64,000 bases of DNA from Uranotaenia lowii (GCF_029784155.1 NC_073693.1:141721988-141785987); one strand, 5' to 3'. Shown: positions 10,422 through 21,083, numbered from the stretch's first letter. A program made the numbers and translations. Notes: generated from the sequence alone by a model not told the origin.

Positions 10422-11554
10422 CTGGAATAGAAGAAAACAAAATTTTATGATGACAAACCTCTGAGTAGAAAAAAAAATACAAAAAAAACATTTTTTTAAA
10501 CTATTGGCAGAGTCAATCGATTCTTTTTGCAGTTCAATAGTAACTCAAAGGAACCGAACAAACTTTATAAATTTACGTTATAATTTTTGTTGCCAAAACC
10601 TAGGAAAAGCTCTAGAATTACTTTTGACATTAGGGCTTTTATTATTATTAGTTTACGTTATGGAACATTGAATGTCTAAATTCGTACAATTCCGTAGATT
10701 GCGACCAAACAATTGAAGACACTCGTCCGTGACTCTTATTCCATTAATCAAAAAAGTACACGAAACTGCCGACTTTATTGACTATCGAACTTATGACTTA
10801 TTCACTTCATCTGCAAACGCGATTATTGTAAAGCAGTTCACATCTTATTACTTAACTTTTGTTGTTTAGCCTAGCTGGACTCCTTATTTGGACTGCAAAC
10901 TTCACAGCAAGTGGTGGTAATAAGATTGATGCCTATTGTCGTTTGTCTAATTTGCTTTCAATGGAAAACTATCGAAAATGACATCACTATATAGTTAGTA
11001 TGTAAATTACCGACTGTCATCCTGTTAAATGATAGACCCATCATCCGTTCGCGCCTTCCTAATGGCCACTGCTGGCAGGGTGCAATACATCCGATTGGCG
11101 ATGCAACACACCCCACACCCAATCTGGTTTGTTAAATTCAGTGAATCGACAACAAACGATGACGATATGTATTAGACAAATTTGAATCATCTACCTGCTA
11201 CCCCCCATAACGTCATTCAGGCGCTCCGCAAATCGGAGTCTACGTTTGAACTTGGAACTTGGCGACCTTGACAGTGGTCTTCGTCCAAGATCGTGCTCCT
11301 CGTCTCAAACTCATCCACTCCTTTCACGAGGGGAGGATGGACATGATGAAATGCGCGAAATTGCCTTATCTAAATGCTAATTTGACGACTGACCCATGGC
11401 TGCCTCAACAGGTGGCTGGGGACTACTGTTATGTTCGATTCATCTCTATGGGACATAAAATTTATTGGCAAATATTTAGTTTTAATTAAGTTGTGAAATT
11501 TGATAGAGGACATTAACTAATTTGACAAGGCAAAATTGGTCAATTTGGTGAAAT
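10422..11554. other. Sequence upstream of the repeat array, no gene seen
   Basis: I searched the minus strand for a first exon ending in phase 0 and found none convincing. A TATATAG word at about 10985 (minus) and a few ATGs lead quickly to stops. 11040-11500 is more GC-balanced but holds no recognisable coding frame. Confidence 0.4.
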
Positions 11555-11576
11555 GGGTATTTGTCGACATTCTTCT

Positions 11577-12027
11577 GTATGTATGTATGTTGGTTATCCA
11601 CCATGGGTGCACGGATTCACCGCAGTTTCTGCCTAAGTATGTGCTCACATGCATTCTTTAGATTATTAAGTTCGACAAATCTCCAATGCACCGCGTTCAT
11701 CATACCCGGACCTCATGGCTTCGTGTGAACTGTTATGGAGTGAGTGTATTGTGTTGATGTATGTTTATTTTGGAAGAACGAGTCAATCAGGTGGGCTAGT
11801 TTACTTACAGGTATTCCGGCATCCGTGTATATACCTGGCCAGCTGGCAACTGATTGAACATTCTTATTATATAGTCAGTTATATGAGGAAACACATCTTA
11901 CCTGTCGGCAACTCATGGGATTCGAACCCAAAAGTTTTCTTGCCGATACCGGGAATCGAACCCAGTACGCCTGGCATACCAAAACCAGACTCGCGCCAGC
12001 CTATCCACTAGACCACATCGGCGCTCT
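11577..12027 (-). mobile_element. Complete tRNA-derived SINE with 22-bp target duplications
   Basis: A 22-bp direct repeat beginning GGGTATTTGTCGACAT flanks the element at 11555-11576 and 12028-12049. The minus strand starts with a tRNA-like head: GCCGAT pairs with ATCGGC, A box TGGTCTAGTGGATAGG, B box GGTTCGATTCC. It ends in a (CATA)n tail at the left (GTATGTATGTATG on plus). A second B-box-like GGTTCGAATCCC follows about 30 nt after the first. The exact duplications show a complete, fairly recent copy. Confidence 0.88.
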
Positions 12028-12049
12028 GGGTATTTGTCGACATTCTTCT

Positions 12050-12688
12050 ACTCGAAAATATATTTTTATCGACAATTTCAATTTTTTTTTTCATATTTGC
12101 AGTTTAAAATTTAGCATGCAGGGTAAAAGTTGAAGGCTAAAAACCTGATATTAATGAACATTAATCAGCGACAACAACATGTTTTGAAATTAAAACAAAT
12201 CAGTTCCACCAAGGTGGTAAACACAAAAAATTACACAAAATACAAGTATTTGATTTCGACTTTTTCAACCCTAAGTCCGCGAAATATCGGCAAGTTTTAG
12301 CAAAAGCGAGGAGTTTTCCAATGACAATCAAAAAGAAAAACATTCGAATTGTTATTCATTTATCGAGACTTATCAGCAGATTTGAAGCCTTTTTAAGGCA
12401 TCCATAAACGTTCATTTTTATTCTAAAACTTGCTCAAAATATTCGTTGTTGATTGATTGTGTTTATCATGGATGACAAAACTCCTCAGATCGGCTTGCCC
12501 AGTGAGAGTGCAATTTTTTTCGTCTGCTCACCCCAAGTTTACATCAAAAACCATGTGTAAAATTTGTTAACCACTTTGGTTATATTAATGACTTATGCAA
12601 ATTTACATTAAAGTCAATGATCATCATGTCCGTTGTTTAATTTTTAATATGTTTCTAATGAGAATAAATAAGAACGTATCCGTACATA
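12050..12688. other. AT-rich sequence without a gene
   Basis: Between the SINE and the first mariner. No coding frame or repeat structure that I can support. Confidence 0.5.
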
Positions 12689-13574
12689 AAGGGTGATACG
12701 GTCAAAATTTGGTCAAGGGAAAACGCGTGTAAATCGGTGAAATCGTTTATTTAAAAAATCAAATTAAGTTTCTTTTGCCAGTACAATTAGTATAAAATTC
12801 AGGAAAAATATTCAGTTGGGCTTCCGCTTTTACAAATCCGAATTGCTGGGCCTTACGCTTAACCCCTGCCATCAGATTTTGTACAGCCACCTTATCCACC
12901 TTCTTCGCCACAGAAAGCCAGTTCGCCTTGAACTGCTGCTCGTCCTTAACAGTTTTTTTGGTCTTCTTTAGGTTCCACTTGACAATAGCCCAGTATTTCT
13001 GAATTGGGCGGAGCTCTGGCGTGTTGGGAGGGTTCTTTTCCTTGGGAACCACCTGCACGTTGTTGGCGGCGTACCACTCCATGGCCTTTTTACCGAAATG
13101 GCAAGATGCCAAATCCGGCCAAAACAGTACGGAAGAACCGTGTTTCTTCAGGAAAGGCAGCAGATATTCAAACACTCTTTCACGTAAATTTCTTGGTTGA
13201 CAGTCCTGGCCTGGCAGCTATGAAAATGCTGCTTTTCATGCCGCAGGTACAGATGGCTTGCCAAACAGATATTTCTTCGGGAACTTTGACAGTTTCATGT
13301 GCTTCAAAATATCTGCTAGCTTTCCCTTTCCTTTTGACGTATAAAACTCCTGTCCCTGGTAGCTCGATTTTTCGCGATGCGCGAGCAAAATTTTGATACG
13401 CTGCTCTTCTTTCTTCGACGGCATTTTGACAACTGAAGAGTGAATTCCAAAATCAAAATAGGAGCAACACTCTACACACACACCTTCAAAATGAGGGGCG
13501 TTCAGGTATTTTAAATGCAAAATTGGAGAAATACGTCAAGTTGATATTGACCAAATTTTGACCGTATTACCCTT
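12689..13574 (-). mobile_element. Tc1/mariner DD37E-type element, internally deleted
   Basis: Terminal inverted repeats AAGGGTGATACGGTCAAAAT (12689) and the inverse of AAGGGTAATACGGTCAAAAT (ending 13574) match over about 27 bp. TA precedes the left end; the right-hand TA has decayed. Inside is a broken minus-strand transposase. ITmD37E is a family described from mosquitoes. Confidence 0.82.
12759..13424 (-). pseudogene. DD37E-type transposase remnant with catalytic Glu replaced
   Basis: Starts MPSKKEEQRIKILLAHREK, the usual N-terminus of the family, then jumps to QEFYTSKGKGKLADI, so the helix-turn-helix region and first catalytic Asp are deleted. A frameshift near 13230 separates the second piece, which carries FWPDLASCHFGKKAMEWYA and ends LRPIQKYWAIVKWNLKK. 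Thirty-seven residues separate the second Asp (WPD) from the final catalytic position, which is Gln here instead of Glu. The protein would be inactive. Confidence 0.8.
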
Positions 13575-13735
13575 GAATAAAGAATATTTAAATTAAGAAT
13601 GTTGACAATATTTGATATTCATTAATGTGAAGAGAATAAAAATTCTTTTGATCCCTAGGAATCTAATTTTAATCTAAGTCCAGGCAGCAGCATAATCATA
13701 TCCACCATAAATTATCTGGCAAAGAAAAATATTTA

Positions 13736-14515
13736 CAGGCTGACATAAAAGTCCGGTCACACAGGAAAATTAAAATATTTCAAAGAATAAGAAGAAAATC
13801 TGAATCTGGCTTTCATAGCTTTATTCAGTAACTCATAAAGATACTTCACAGACAATATCTCGGAATTACACCACCTTTCTCCAATCGAACCAGCTTCAGA
13901 CGTCTCGGAAAGTCGTCGCAAGCGGCGCGCACGTGCTCCATCGGCATCTCGTCCCAGAATTTCGTGATAACTCGCTTGAATTGCTCTAAATTTGTTATTT
14001 TTTAGTCGTTCACGTATCACCACATGAAATAATCCATTGGATTCAGATCCGGAGACGACGGAGGCCGTTCATTCTTCGAAATGAAATCGGTCAAGTTTTC
14101 CTCACACTACGCCTGAACAACCTTTGCGGTGTGGGATGGGAGCCATCTTGCTGGAAGCAAGACTGACGTCTTTTTTTGGAACCGGAAACATTCAGCTTGT
14201 CCATAGAAGCTTGCTGGAGGCTCACACTCCAAACTCGATCATTTTGGCGATTGACTGTTTGCTCCAAAACGAACAGCTTTTTGTCCGAAAAAAATATCCC
14301 GTCATCAGCGCGCCAACTGAGCAGCGATAACAGCTGTTCTTAACTCTGCAATGGCTCACAACTCAATGTAAACAAACTGCACAGAAACAAAAATCTGCCA
14401 CTTTGGGCAGCAAAGTTAGCCCTTTCATTTGACATATAGATGGCACCAGAGAGATGCAAAGTGTAGGCTACAGGCGACCCCAAAAAAGTGTGACCAGACT
14501 TTTTTTGTCGCCCTG
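13736..14515 (-). mobile_element. Tc1/mariner DD37D-type element, decayed
   Basis: Flanked by TA (13734-13735 and 14516-14517). Terminal repeats CAGGCTGACATAAAAGTCCG and the inverse of CAGGGCGACAAAAAAAGTCT continue into GGTCACAC on both sides. At 780 bp it is shorter than an intact element. The inside encodes the C-terminal half of a mariner-type transposase on the minus strand. Confidence 0.8.
13846..14157 (-). pseudogene. DD37D-type mariner transposase, C-terminal remnant
   Basis: Minus-strand fragments read FQQDG, then HTAKVVQA-stop-CEENLTDF, then PPSSPDLNPMDYFMW-stop, then NLEQFKRVITKFWDEMPMEH and RLEKGGVIPRYCL-stop. The spacing from QQDG to NPMD fits DD37D. At least one frameshift and three stops are present. 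The longest open frame across 13757-14023 is a different, non-coding frame. Confidence 0.75.
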
Positions 14516-15172
14516 TAAAATATAATTTTCCAATGAAAACATTCGTCCAAAGTTCTACTATAGAAATTGCATCTTAAGGTTCATGTCTGAAATATTGTAC
14601 CTTTCGAAACTTTCGATCCTATCGATAGAACTTTCCAAAAACTTCAGACTTTATAACTTTATATTTCAACAATCGCTCTGCAACATTTCAATAAAAAGTG
14701 TAGCATAGTTTCTAAGATATTTTAAATAATGAAAGTCCAAAAATTTGATTTTCTTAGAAATACTGTTTCTCAAGCCACACAAACATTAGAAAGCTCAAAT
14801 TTTGTGATATGATAGTGGGATAGTTGATCTAACTTATGCAGAAAAATTGAATAAAAATTATTATCAGAGTAAAAAGCTATGAAAGTTCAAAGTCGAAGTG
14901 ACTGAGCGCGTGCTTCCAAATGCCCCAACAGTGTCCAACTCTTTTATACATACAATTTAAAAGGTTCAATGAATCCAAGAAATAACATGCTTAGCAACGA
15001 TCACTTGTATTAAGGAAAAAAAAAATTCTTCATAAACTTAATGAATTAGTTAAACCCAATTGCAATGGCGATATTTTTGAAAATCTGTCGTTTAAAAAAT
15101 TTTAAGCAAACCATTGCACATTTTGACAAATTTTGCAAACATAGATAACCTTCCTTCTCGGTTAGGGTCTAT
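14516..15172. other. AT-rich sequence without a gene
   Basis: No supported coding frame, terminal repeats or tandem structure. Confidence 0.5.
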
Positions 15173-15430
15173 ATGACTGAGGTTTCCAGAATTTTTTCTG
15201 CACATATTCGGGCCGGACAAATCCGGGCTATTTTCATTTTAAAACCTGGCAAAATCCGGGCATTTGATTTCAGAATTGTTTACAAAATATCCGGTCTTTA
15301 TCCGGGCAAATTTTGTCAAAACCAAGGAAATACTCAACATAAATCAAGAAAAAAAAACCTTGAAGAAAAAAAAATAATTTTGTACTAAATATCCGGGGAA
15401 ACCCGGATATAACCGGGCATTCTATATAAT
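15173..15430 (+). repeat. CCGGGCAAA-rich interspersed repeat, copy 1
   Basis: Contains AATTTTTTCTGCACATATTC, GGCCGGACAAATCCGGGC, GGCAAAATCCGGGCATTTGA and ATCCGGGCAAATTTTGTCAA in that order. The same order appears at 21084-21300, and in reverse orientation over a shorter stretch at 34960-35055. No coding capacity. Probably a short non-autonomous element whose ends I cannot fix. Confidence 0.65.
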
Positions 15431-16032
15431 ATGGCATATAGTATGACTATTGATCCGATTTTTAAAAACCATTCCATTTTAAAGTTTTTCAATCGGATTG
15501 AGATTTTTGTGGTTTTCAAAAACCGACATTTAATTTAGTCTGTCCTTCAAAAATGGGTGATTTGCAACAAAGATAATTCATTTTTCTGAATTGACATTGG
15601 AAAACTTTGAATTGATCTAAATTCAGCTAGATTTGGAGCTCATATTGAAACAATAAATGTGCTTGATTTTTACAGAACGCAAGTCATAATTTGAATAGTT
15701 CTGTACAAGCTTTTTTTTAGCTATGATTTTATATTTGAAATTTCATTAAAATCAATGATTTATGATAAAAATAAATTTTCTGCTCAATTATCAATAACAA
15801 TTGAAAGTGATAACTATTGAATAAGATACTTATAAGGTGACTAATTTAAGTATTAAATCTTTGAGTTTTGAAATATTAAGGAACAAATGTAATTTAATAG
15901 ACTCCCTTCGGGCCCGAGGAAAACCACCTCATGTTCCAGTGAGAGATGTACTAGCTGTGCTAGATTAGGACTACATATTCGAAATCTACCTTTTTCTAAA
16001 AGCTATCGATCTTCGTCTATAATTCTTTTTCT
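15431..16032. other. AT-rich sequence without a gene
   Basis: No supported gene or repeat. It ends where similarity between the two copia LTRs begins. Confidence 0.45.
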
Positions 16033-17228
16033 TGAAAACACAGGTTTCAGTTGAGGGATAGCGTTATCTTTATTCAGTTTCGTCTGTGAGGTCAGTAGAA
16101 TACAACTATATTAATTAGCGATAGCTTATTGTCACTTTCCACTTCTTATATTCCCTAACTTTGCTCTGCGACGTAGTTCCACCTCCCCGTGGTGCAGAGT
16201 GGAAACGTGTCTACCGACTTGTCACCTGTAGATGTACGGCCAAGAGAACTACACGTCACACTTGGTACAGTCAGCTGCGACGGGCTGCGTGCCGAGGGTG
16301 ACAAAACGTGGTGTGACTGGGCACCTTGGTACCAGTGCTCAGTTGCAAGAAGGAGGGGTCGTAACGTGTATCGGGTAGTCGCGACCCCGATATGCGGGAC
16401 GACCAAATGTTCGAGCGAGTGTTGGTCAAATTCGCGCGTCGGGTGGTCCTAGCCCTGATTCGCGGATATGACCGACCCACGATGGACAGAGGGGCCTTGT
16501 GCCGTAATATGTGGCGCCTATTGGATGGGCCTCAGGATGGGTCTCGAAGAGTCGAGAATGTGTGCGACTCGAATCACGAGTAGCGGCGAACGGACTGCCA
16601 ACCCGTGAGTCGTGAATCGTGACAAAGAGTGGACGATGATTGCTGGTGTAGTACGTATAAAAACGAGTATTTGAAGTGGAGCGCATTGCGCGAGTATGGT
16701 CTCCCATGTCGGGTATAGCCTTCGTTGCAGGTCTGCATGGGAATTATGGCAAGAGGCTCCAGGTGGATTTTATGGCGTAGAGGTACATAGTATCATGAGT
16801 CGTCCAATTGCACCCATGGACCCAGAGTAGCAAACTGGGGGGACGCGGTGGCTCGCCGTGCCTTGGAATGCAATCCGTAAAAAGGATTTACCACCTGGGT
16901 GATCAACTAATAAAAAAAAAAAAATATTCCCTAACCGGGAAAGTACTCATTTCTCAATGAGAACTTTGATATCCTTACCCAGAATATCTGACAACACTGT
17001 TGTGTTACCACGAACCCAATTTGTTAGTCTCACCTTACCGTGTGATGATGTAAACATAAATACCGCGTTTATCATCATCACCTGTCATCAGCAATCATTG
17101 ATCTATTGTTCTCGATTGCGAATTGAACATAGCTAGAGGAACCAAAACAAACAATGTTTTGGTTCTGCTCACAGCAGAAATCGGTTGCTGCTGTTTAGGT
17201 CGCTGGAAGGAAAACGTAAGTTTCAACA
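16033..17228 (-). repeat. Copia 3' LTR, interrupted
   Basis: Left part 16033-16159 and right part 16924-17228, separated by a non-LTR insertion. The minus-strand start TGTTGAAACTTACG lies at 17228. The outer edge at 16033 is approximate. This copy has a segment around 17020-17080 that the other LTR lacks. Confidence 0.7.
16160..16923 (+). mobile_element. GC-rich 5'-truncated non-LTR retrotransposon end inserted in the copia LTR
   Basis: Flanked by a 12-bp direct repeat ATATTCCCTAAC (16148-16159 and 16924-16935), which occurs once in the other LTR. It ends with AACTAATA and a poly(A) run at about 16911-16923. The 764 bp are much more GC-rich than the surroundings. No long coding frame is evident, so it may be mostly 3'UTR. 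The structure is diagnostic of target-primed insertion; the family is not recognised. Confidence 0.8.
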
Positions 17229-17235
17229 CCTCCGC

Positions 17236-17400
17236 TCAATTCGTAAATTGAGAATGCTGAACTTCTTCGCTGTGCCTCGCCCTCGGTAACGCCTTCGTGA
17301 ACGCATCAGCTGGCTGATCCTCAGTAGATATGTGTCTCAATAAAAGCTGACCGCTTTTTACGATCTTCGTGATGAATGCATACTTCACGTCCAGATGCTT
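17236..17400 (-). pseudogene. Copia RNase H C-terminal remnant
   Basis: Reads KHLDVKYAFITKIVKSG, then HISTEDQPADAFTKALPRAR, which matches the conserved end of copia RNase H (K-H-x-D-V-x-Y and D-Q-x-A-D-x-F-T-K). The stop at 17238-17236 overlaps the polypurine tract next to the LTR. Upstream the frame runs into unrelated sequence, so integrase and reverse transcriptase are deleted. Confidence 0.85.
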
Positions 17401-17439
17401 CATCAACTTCTTGCCACTTTCTTCGCGTTCTCTCTCAAA

Positions 17440-18760
17440 GCCTTCATTTCGCGAAGACTTTAAGAATCTGCACTCTCGACTGGAATCCGCAGCAAAAACT
17501 GGTTGACTGCGCTCGCGACTAACCGTCGCCGAAACCACCTCCTCCGAAGCACCCGAAACATCTTCCAACCGTCGAATAAAAGCTTGCGCATGCTAACCAC
17601 AGCGCAGCTACCAGGAACGAGAATAATCCTCTGGACTTGCAGCTTCATGGCTTTCGTTCCACTGCTTCAACGCTTCGAGCGCTTCAAAAAGCCGAAGAGC
17701 AACGTTCAGGAGCATGTATCCGATCTGGCTCTAATGCGTTGCTGAAGTTGCTGGCAACTAACCATCGCCCAAAATATCACCTCCAAAGCCACAGAAATAT
17801 TAAACTGCTGGCTTGTATGAGGTCACGCGTGCTGACTGAAGCATAGCCCCATATCTCGACAAACAGCTTCTTCCAAATTCCGATCCAGGCTGGATCTGTA
17901 GCTTTCGACGCTGGCTCATTTTGATTGCAGATCCTGAGAATCCTCCTCCCGGCCGTCGGAAATGAACTCACGCTGGTAACCGCAGAGTGGCTCGTGACAA
18001 CATCAAGAGTAACCCTCTCGGAACCCGACTTGGCAGCCTCGAAATCCAGTGGCACTATCTGGCTGACCCGGAGTATCTCATAGCCTCTGCGCTGACGATC
18101 TTCCGCGCCGGTGGTCAGCTGTGATTGGATCAGCTCTTGTATGCTGACCGCAGCGCACAGCCAAAGCACGAGAGTAACCCTCTCGGCTATAAGTTCCACC
18201 CAATTGTACTGCGGTGGACCTACCGACCTTCGCGCTGAACCATCCCGGTTGTGGATCCTGGGACTCCTCCCTTGCTAACCGCAACGTGGCTCCCCAGTAA
18301 GCGCGTCCTCTCAGAAATCGACAGAGCATGCAAAAAATTGAGAGTTGAGTCACCGAACTTAGAATAAAACGGTTAACTCCGGCGACACTCCAAGAACGCA
18401 AATATTTTCATTCGGTTTGTCCTGCCGAGATACCTAGAGGCAACAAATACGAATGCGTGTGCTTTCAATCGTAGCTGTCGACTTCTCAGGCAGGCGAACA
18501 CGCGTCTCGGAGGGAAACATACAAACACGATTCGGATTGTGTTCGTGTGTTTCTCTGGAGGGCGTGTCTTAGCTTAATTCGTGGCACTCGCCCAAGGCAC
18601 GCGTATGGTGTGTTCCTCTCTAACGATGTGATGATGCAAAATCGCCAGAGAGATCGTTACGATCCCTCTGGCGATTTGAGTTATCTCTCTGCTGATTCAA
18701 ATTTACCGGGTCGTGACGACATCGAGAGTAACCCTCTCGATCCGCGAACCTCACCGGACT
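17440..18760 (-). repeat. Diverged repeats in the copia leader region with GAGAGTAACCCTCTC palindrome
   Basis: The word GAGAGTAACCCTCTCG or a close variant appears near 17617, 18003, 18169 and 18721. In three cases it is preceded by GCTxACCxCAGxGxxGC. The surrounding sequence is GC-rich and aligns loosely from unit to unit, so this looks like an old, irregular tandem array between the 5' LTR and the missing pol. A frame near 18800 (minus) starting MSQASQEV could be a gag remnant, but I cannot support it. Confidence 0.55.
18638..18677. repeat. 40-bp palindrome
   Basis: AAATCGCCAGAGAGATCGT, then TT-like centre, then ACGATCCCTCTGGCGATTT. The arms pair over about 19 bp with one mismatch. It lies inside the copia leader. 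Confidence 0.8.
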
Positions 18761-19233
18761 CGACCTTTGGCGGAACCTCCTGGCTGGCCTGGGACATCTC
18801 GCTGGCTGGTCTCTGCTCTGGCGGTCCTCTGGCTGCTGGATGGCTTTCCCTGGTGGTCCTCTTGCTCGTCCGTTGGCTGGTTGTTCCCTCTGAGATGGCT
18901 ACTTGAGTACTTGCTAACCAGGTTTCAGTGGTGGAATAGAGTTATCTTTATTTATGTTTCGTCTGTGAAGTCAGTAGAATATAACTACACCCATAGAAGA
19001 GGTTGCAAAAATCCAATGCCTATTTGGAACATCTCTGTGCCGATAATGCGCTGAAATGTGCACTGTGCCGAAGATGATATGTTTGAAAAACCGTAACTGG
19101 CATAAGGACTCGGCTCCCAACTAAAATGATGCATGACCACTACATTCAAGCAAAACAAGAAAAACATTTTATGGGATTTCGTTCCTATTGGATAATTCAT
19201 CCCAGAAACAAGAAAATAAAAATATAAACCACA

Positions 19234-19316
19234 GCGCCCGTAGGGAGAATCGAACTCAAATCACCAACCATATGATCTTGCCAGACCGACATCTTAACCA
19301 GTGTACTATTTGAGCT
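19234..19316 (-). repeat. tRNA-like SINE head
   Basis: The minus strand reads A-box-like TAGTACACTGGTTAAGATG and, about 45 nt later, B-box-like GAGTTCGATTCTCC. The acceptor stem does not pair cleanly, so it is a tRNA-derived repeat, not a tRNA gene. It sits inside the TA-flanked insertion. Confidence 0.6.
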
Positions 19317-19494
19317 TCATGCAGGAAGAGGGATATTTGTCATAGGCATTCTGCCACCGATCAATCACAAAAGAAACGCACGACAGTGGCTTCCCGGCGT
19401 TTGGCCTCCTTTCAAGGTATTCATTTGTCTTGTGATGGAAATGGGAAAGGGAACGGGAGTGGAGGAAACGGGAAACCCATTGAATGAGAACTGT

Positions 19495-19830
19495 GCTTTG
19501 CTTACTGCCTGCTATTACATACACACGCTACATATACACAGCTGCTAAAGCCGGGCAGCTTGGCCGGTGCTTGTTTGCCGGTGAATTGAAGGAATATATT
19601 CTTGTTGCTTTGCTACATACACACGCACAGCTTAGCCGTGGTTGTTTGAGGGCGAATTGAATTGAAGGAATGTTTTTTTTTTGTTGCTTTTACTGCATAC
19701 ACACGCACAGCTCGGCCGTGGTTGTTTGCCGGTGGATTGAAGGGATTGAATTAGAAGGATGTTTTTGTTGTTGCTTTTGCTACATTCACACGCACAGTGC
19801 TTGGTTCGCTGGCTGCCTGGTGTTGGCCGG
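19495..19830. repeat. Minisatellite, about four ~90-bp imperfect units
   Basis: Units share TACATACACACGCACAGCT, GGCCGTGGTTGTTTGCCGGTG and ATTGAAGGAATGTTTTTGTTG. They differ by small indels, mostly in the poly(T) and TTG runs. The array lies within the TA-flanked insertion in the copia 5' LTR. Confidence 0.8.
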
Positions 19831-20282
19831 TATTTATTTCCATCCTTCTTCGTCTTGTGATGCGATAGGGAGGGACGTGAAAGCGTTTTTATTTTGTTTC
19901 TTTCAGACATACGCAATTCGGTTAACTTGGGAGATTAATGCCGGTGGGAGCAAATCGAATCAGCACCGATCGCGTTATCTTCTTGTACCAATGATGCTAT
20001 GAAATTGACTACACGCCATTGGCACAGAGGCTGAATTTTGGGTGTATATTAATTAGCGATAGCTAATTGTCACTTTCCACTTCTTATATTCCCTAACTGA
20101 GAAAGTACTCATTTCTCCATGCGAACTTTGATATTCTTACCCAGAATATCTGGTAACACTGTTATGTTACCACAAATCCAATTCGAGTATTCCGCACCTG
20201 TCATCAGCAATCATTGATCTATTGTTTTGGTTCTACTGCAATCGGCAGCAATGTGAATCCGCCGAAATCGTAAGTATCAACA

Positions 20283-21083
20283 CTTTTTTATTTTCATATT
20301 TCCCTTTCTATCTTCCGTTCTTCTCTCATAATGTGTTAAGTTAAGAGAACAATTGTTAACAAACAAAATCGATTTTGGCTCCTTGAAGCCTAAAGGTATG
20401 AGCCGTTTCAAATAAAGAAATTGTAAAAAAAGGATCAAATGTGAGTTTAATCGATATTTACTTTACTTTTTCTATAACACTGAGCTGAACAACTCATAAA
20501 TTTAAATTTAATTATCAAATGATATTAAACGTAATACCACAGATGAACAGATGTTCAAGCTAAACCTTAAAACTTGTGTAGTCCTTAGGCCCGTTTGGAA
20601 TCAATTTTATGTTTTTTGGTTGAGCCTGAGATGTCTCCACGGACATCGCAGAAAACTGTCAAAAAAAGTGCAACACGCTACCACTTAAAAGCGTAAAATT
20701 TACCCGTTAATGAGAATCTTCACGATTTGTCAAAAATTTGTCATTTTAACGGGTAAATATCACCCCTTATTTCGAAAAGCTTGAGTTCGTTTAAAAAGGG
20801 TCGTTTTATAGCTTGTCGAAATTTCGAAAGTGAAGCTATGATTTTTCTGCGGTTCTGGATCGTGACTAGTATTTTATTATTAAATAATGATATATGTTTA
20901 AATTGTGTTACAAAAATATATTTTTCCAACAACTGATCGTTCTGGAACCATTGAGTATTGGAATAATAATTCGCAATCTACTCTGTAGCACAAGATGGCT
21001 TCTTATCGGCAATTTCCTCAGCGACCAATGGATGATTCGATGGTAATTATGCATGAAACTTTCATGAAGTGGGGCTAAGTTAA
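20283..21083. other. AT-rich sequence without a gene
   Basis: No gene seen. A small inverted pair TTTACCCGTTAA (about 20699) and TTAACGGGTAAA (about 20747) could form a hairpin. Confidence 0.5.

Larger units (their letters stand above)
18988..20044. mobile_element. 1.06-kb TA-flanked insertion with short CACCC/GGGTG ends
   Basis: TA before 18988 and after 20044. Removing the insert restores AACTATATTAATTAGCG exactly as in the uninterrupted LTR, so the borders are secure. Ends are CACCCATAGAAG and the inverse CACCCAAAATTC; only the first six bases match. The interior carries a tRNA-like segment and a four-unit minisatellite. The superfamily is unclear, possibly a Tc1/mariner-related MITE. Confidence 0.7.
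16033..20282 (-). mobile_element. Decayed Ty1/copia LTR retrotransposon
   Basis: Two related end regions (about 16033-17228 and 18912-20282) share CAGGTTTCAG, TTATCTTTATT, GTCAGTAGAATA, TTAATTAGCGATAGC, TATTCCCTAAC, AAAGTACTCATTTCTC, CAGAATATCTG and a terminal CAACA. On the minus strand both begin TGTTGA, as copia LTRs do. Just upstream of the 3' LTR is a purine tract GAGCGGAGG overlapping the stop of an RNase H tail. Only about 1.7 kb of internal sequence remains, so most of gag-pol is lost. Each LTR carries a later insertion. Confidence 0.8.
18912..20282 (-). repeat. Copia 5' LTR, interrupted
   Basis: Left part about 18912-18987 and right part 20045-20282. The minus strand starts TGTTGATACTTACG at 20282. 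GGTTAGCA lies near the inner edge on the minus strand and could belong to the primer-binding site, but the exact LTR end is uncertain. Confidence 0.7.

Noticed and set aside
10420..11250. A nearby first exon for the repeat gene
   Set aside because: I looked for minus-strand ATG exons with a phase-0 donor. ATGGGGGGTAGCAG|GTAGAT near 11205 is the best, but its phase (2) does not fit.
11940..12027. tRNA gene on the minus strand
   Set aside because: It has A and B boxes and a partly pairing stem but a poor anticodon arm, and the target duplications show it is the head of a SINE.
13757..14023. 88-codon open frame in the DD37D element
   Set aside because: The recognisable transposase C-terminus lies in a different frame with stops; this frame is incidental.
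16189..16707. Several GC-rich open frames in the LTR insert
   Set aside because: They overlap on both strands, show no domain, and are explained by the high GC of a LINE 3' end.
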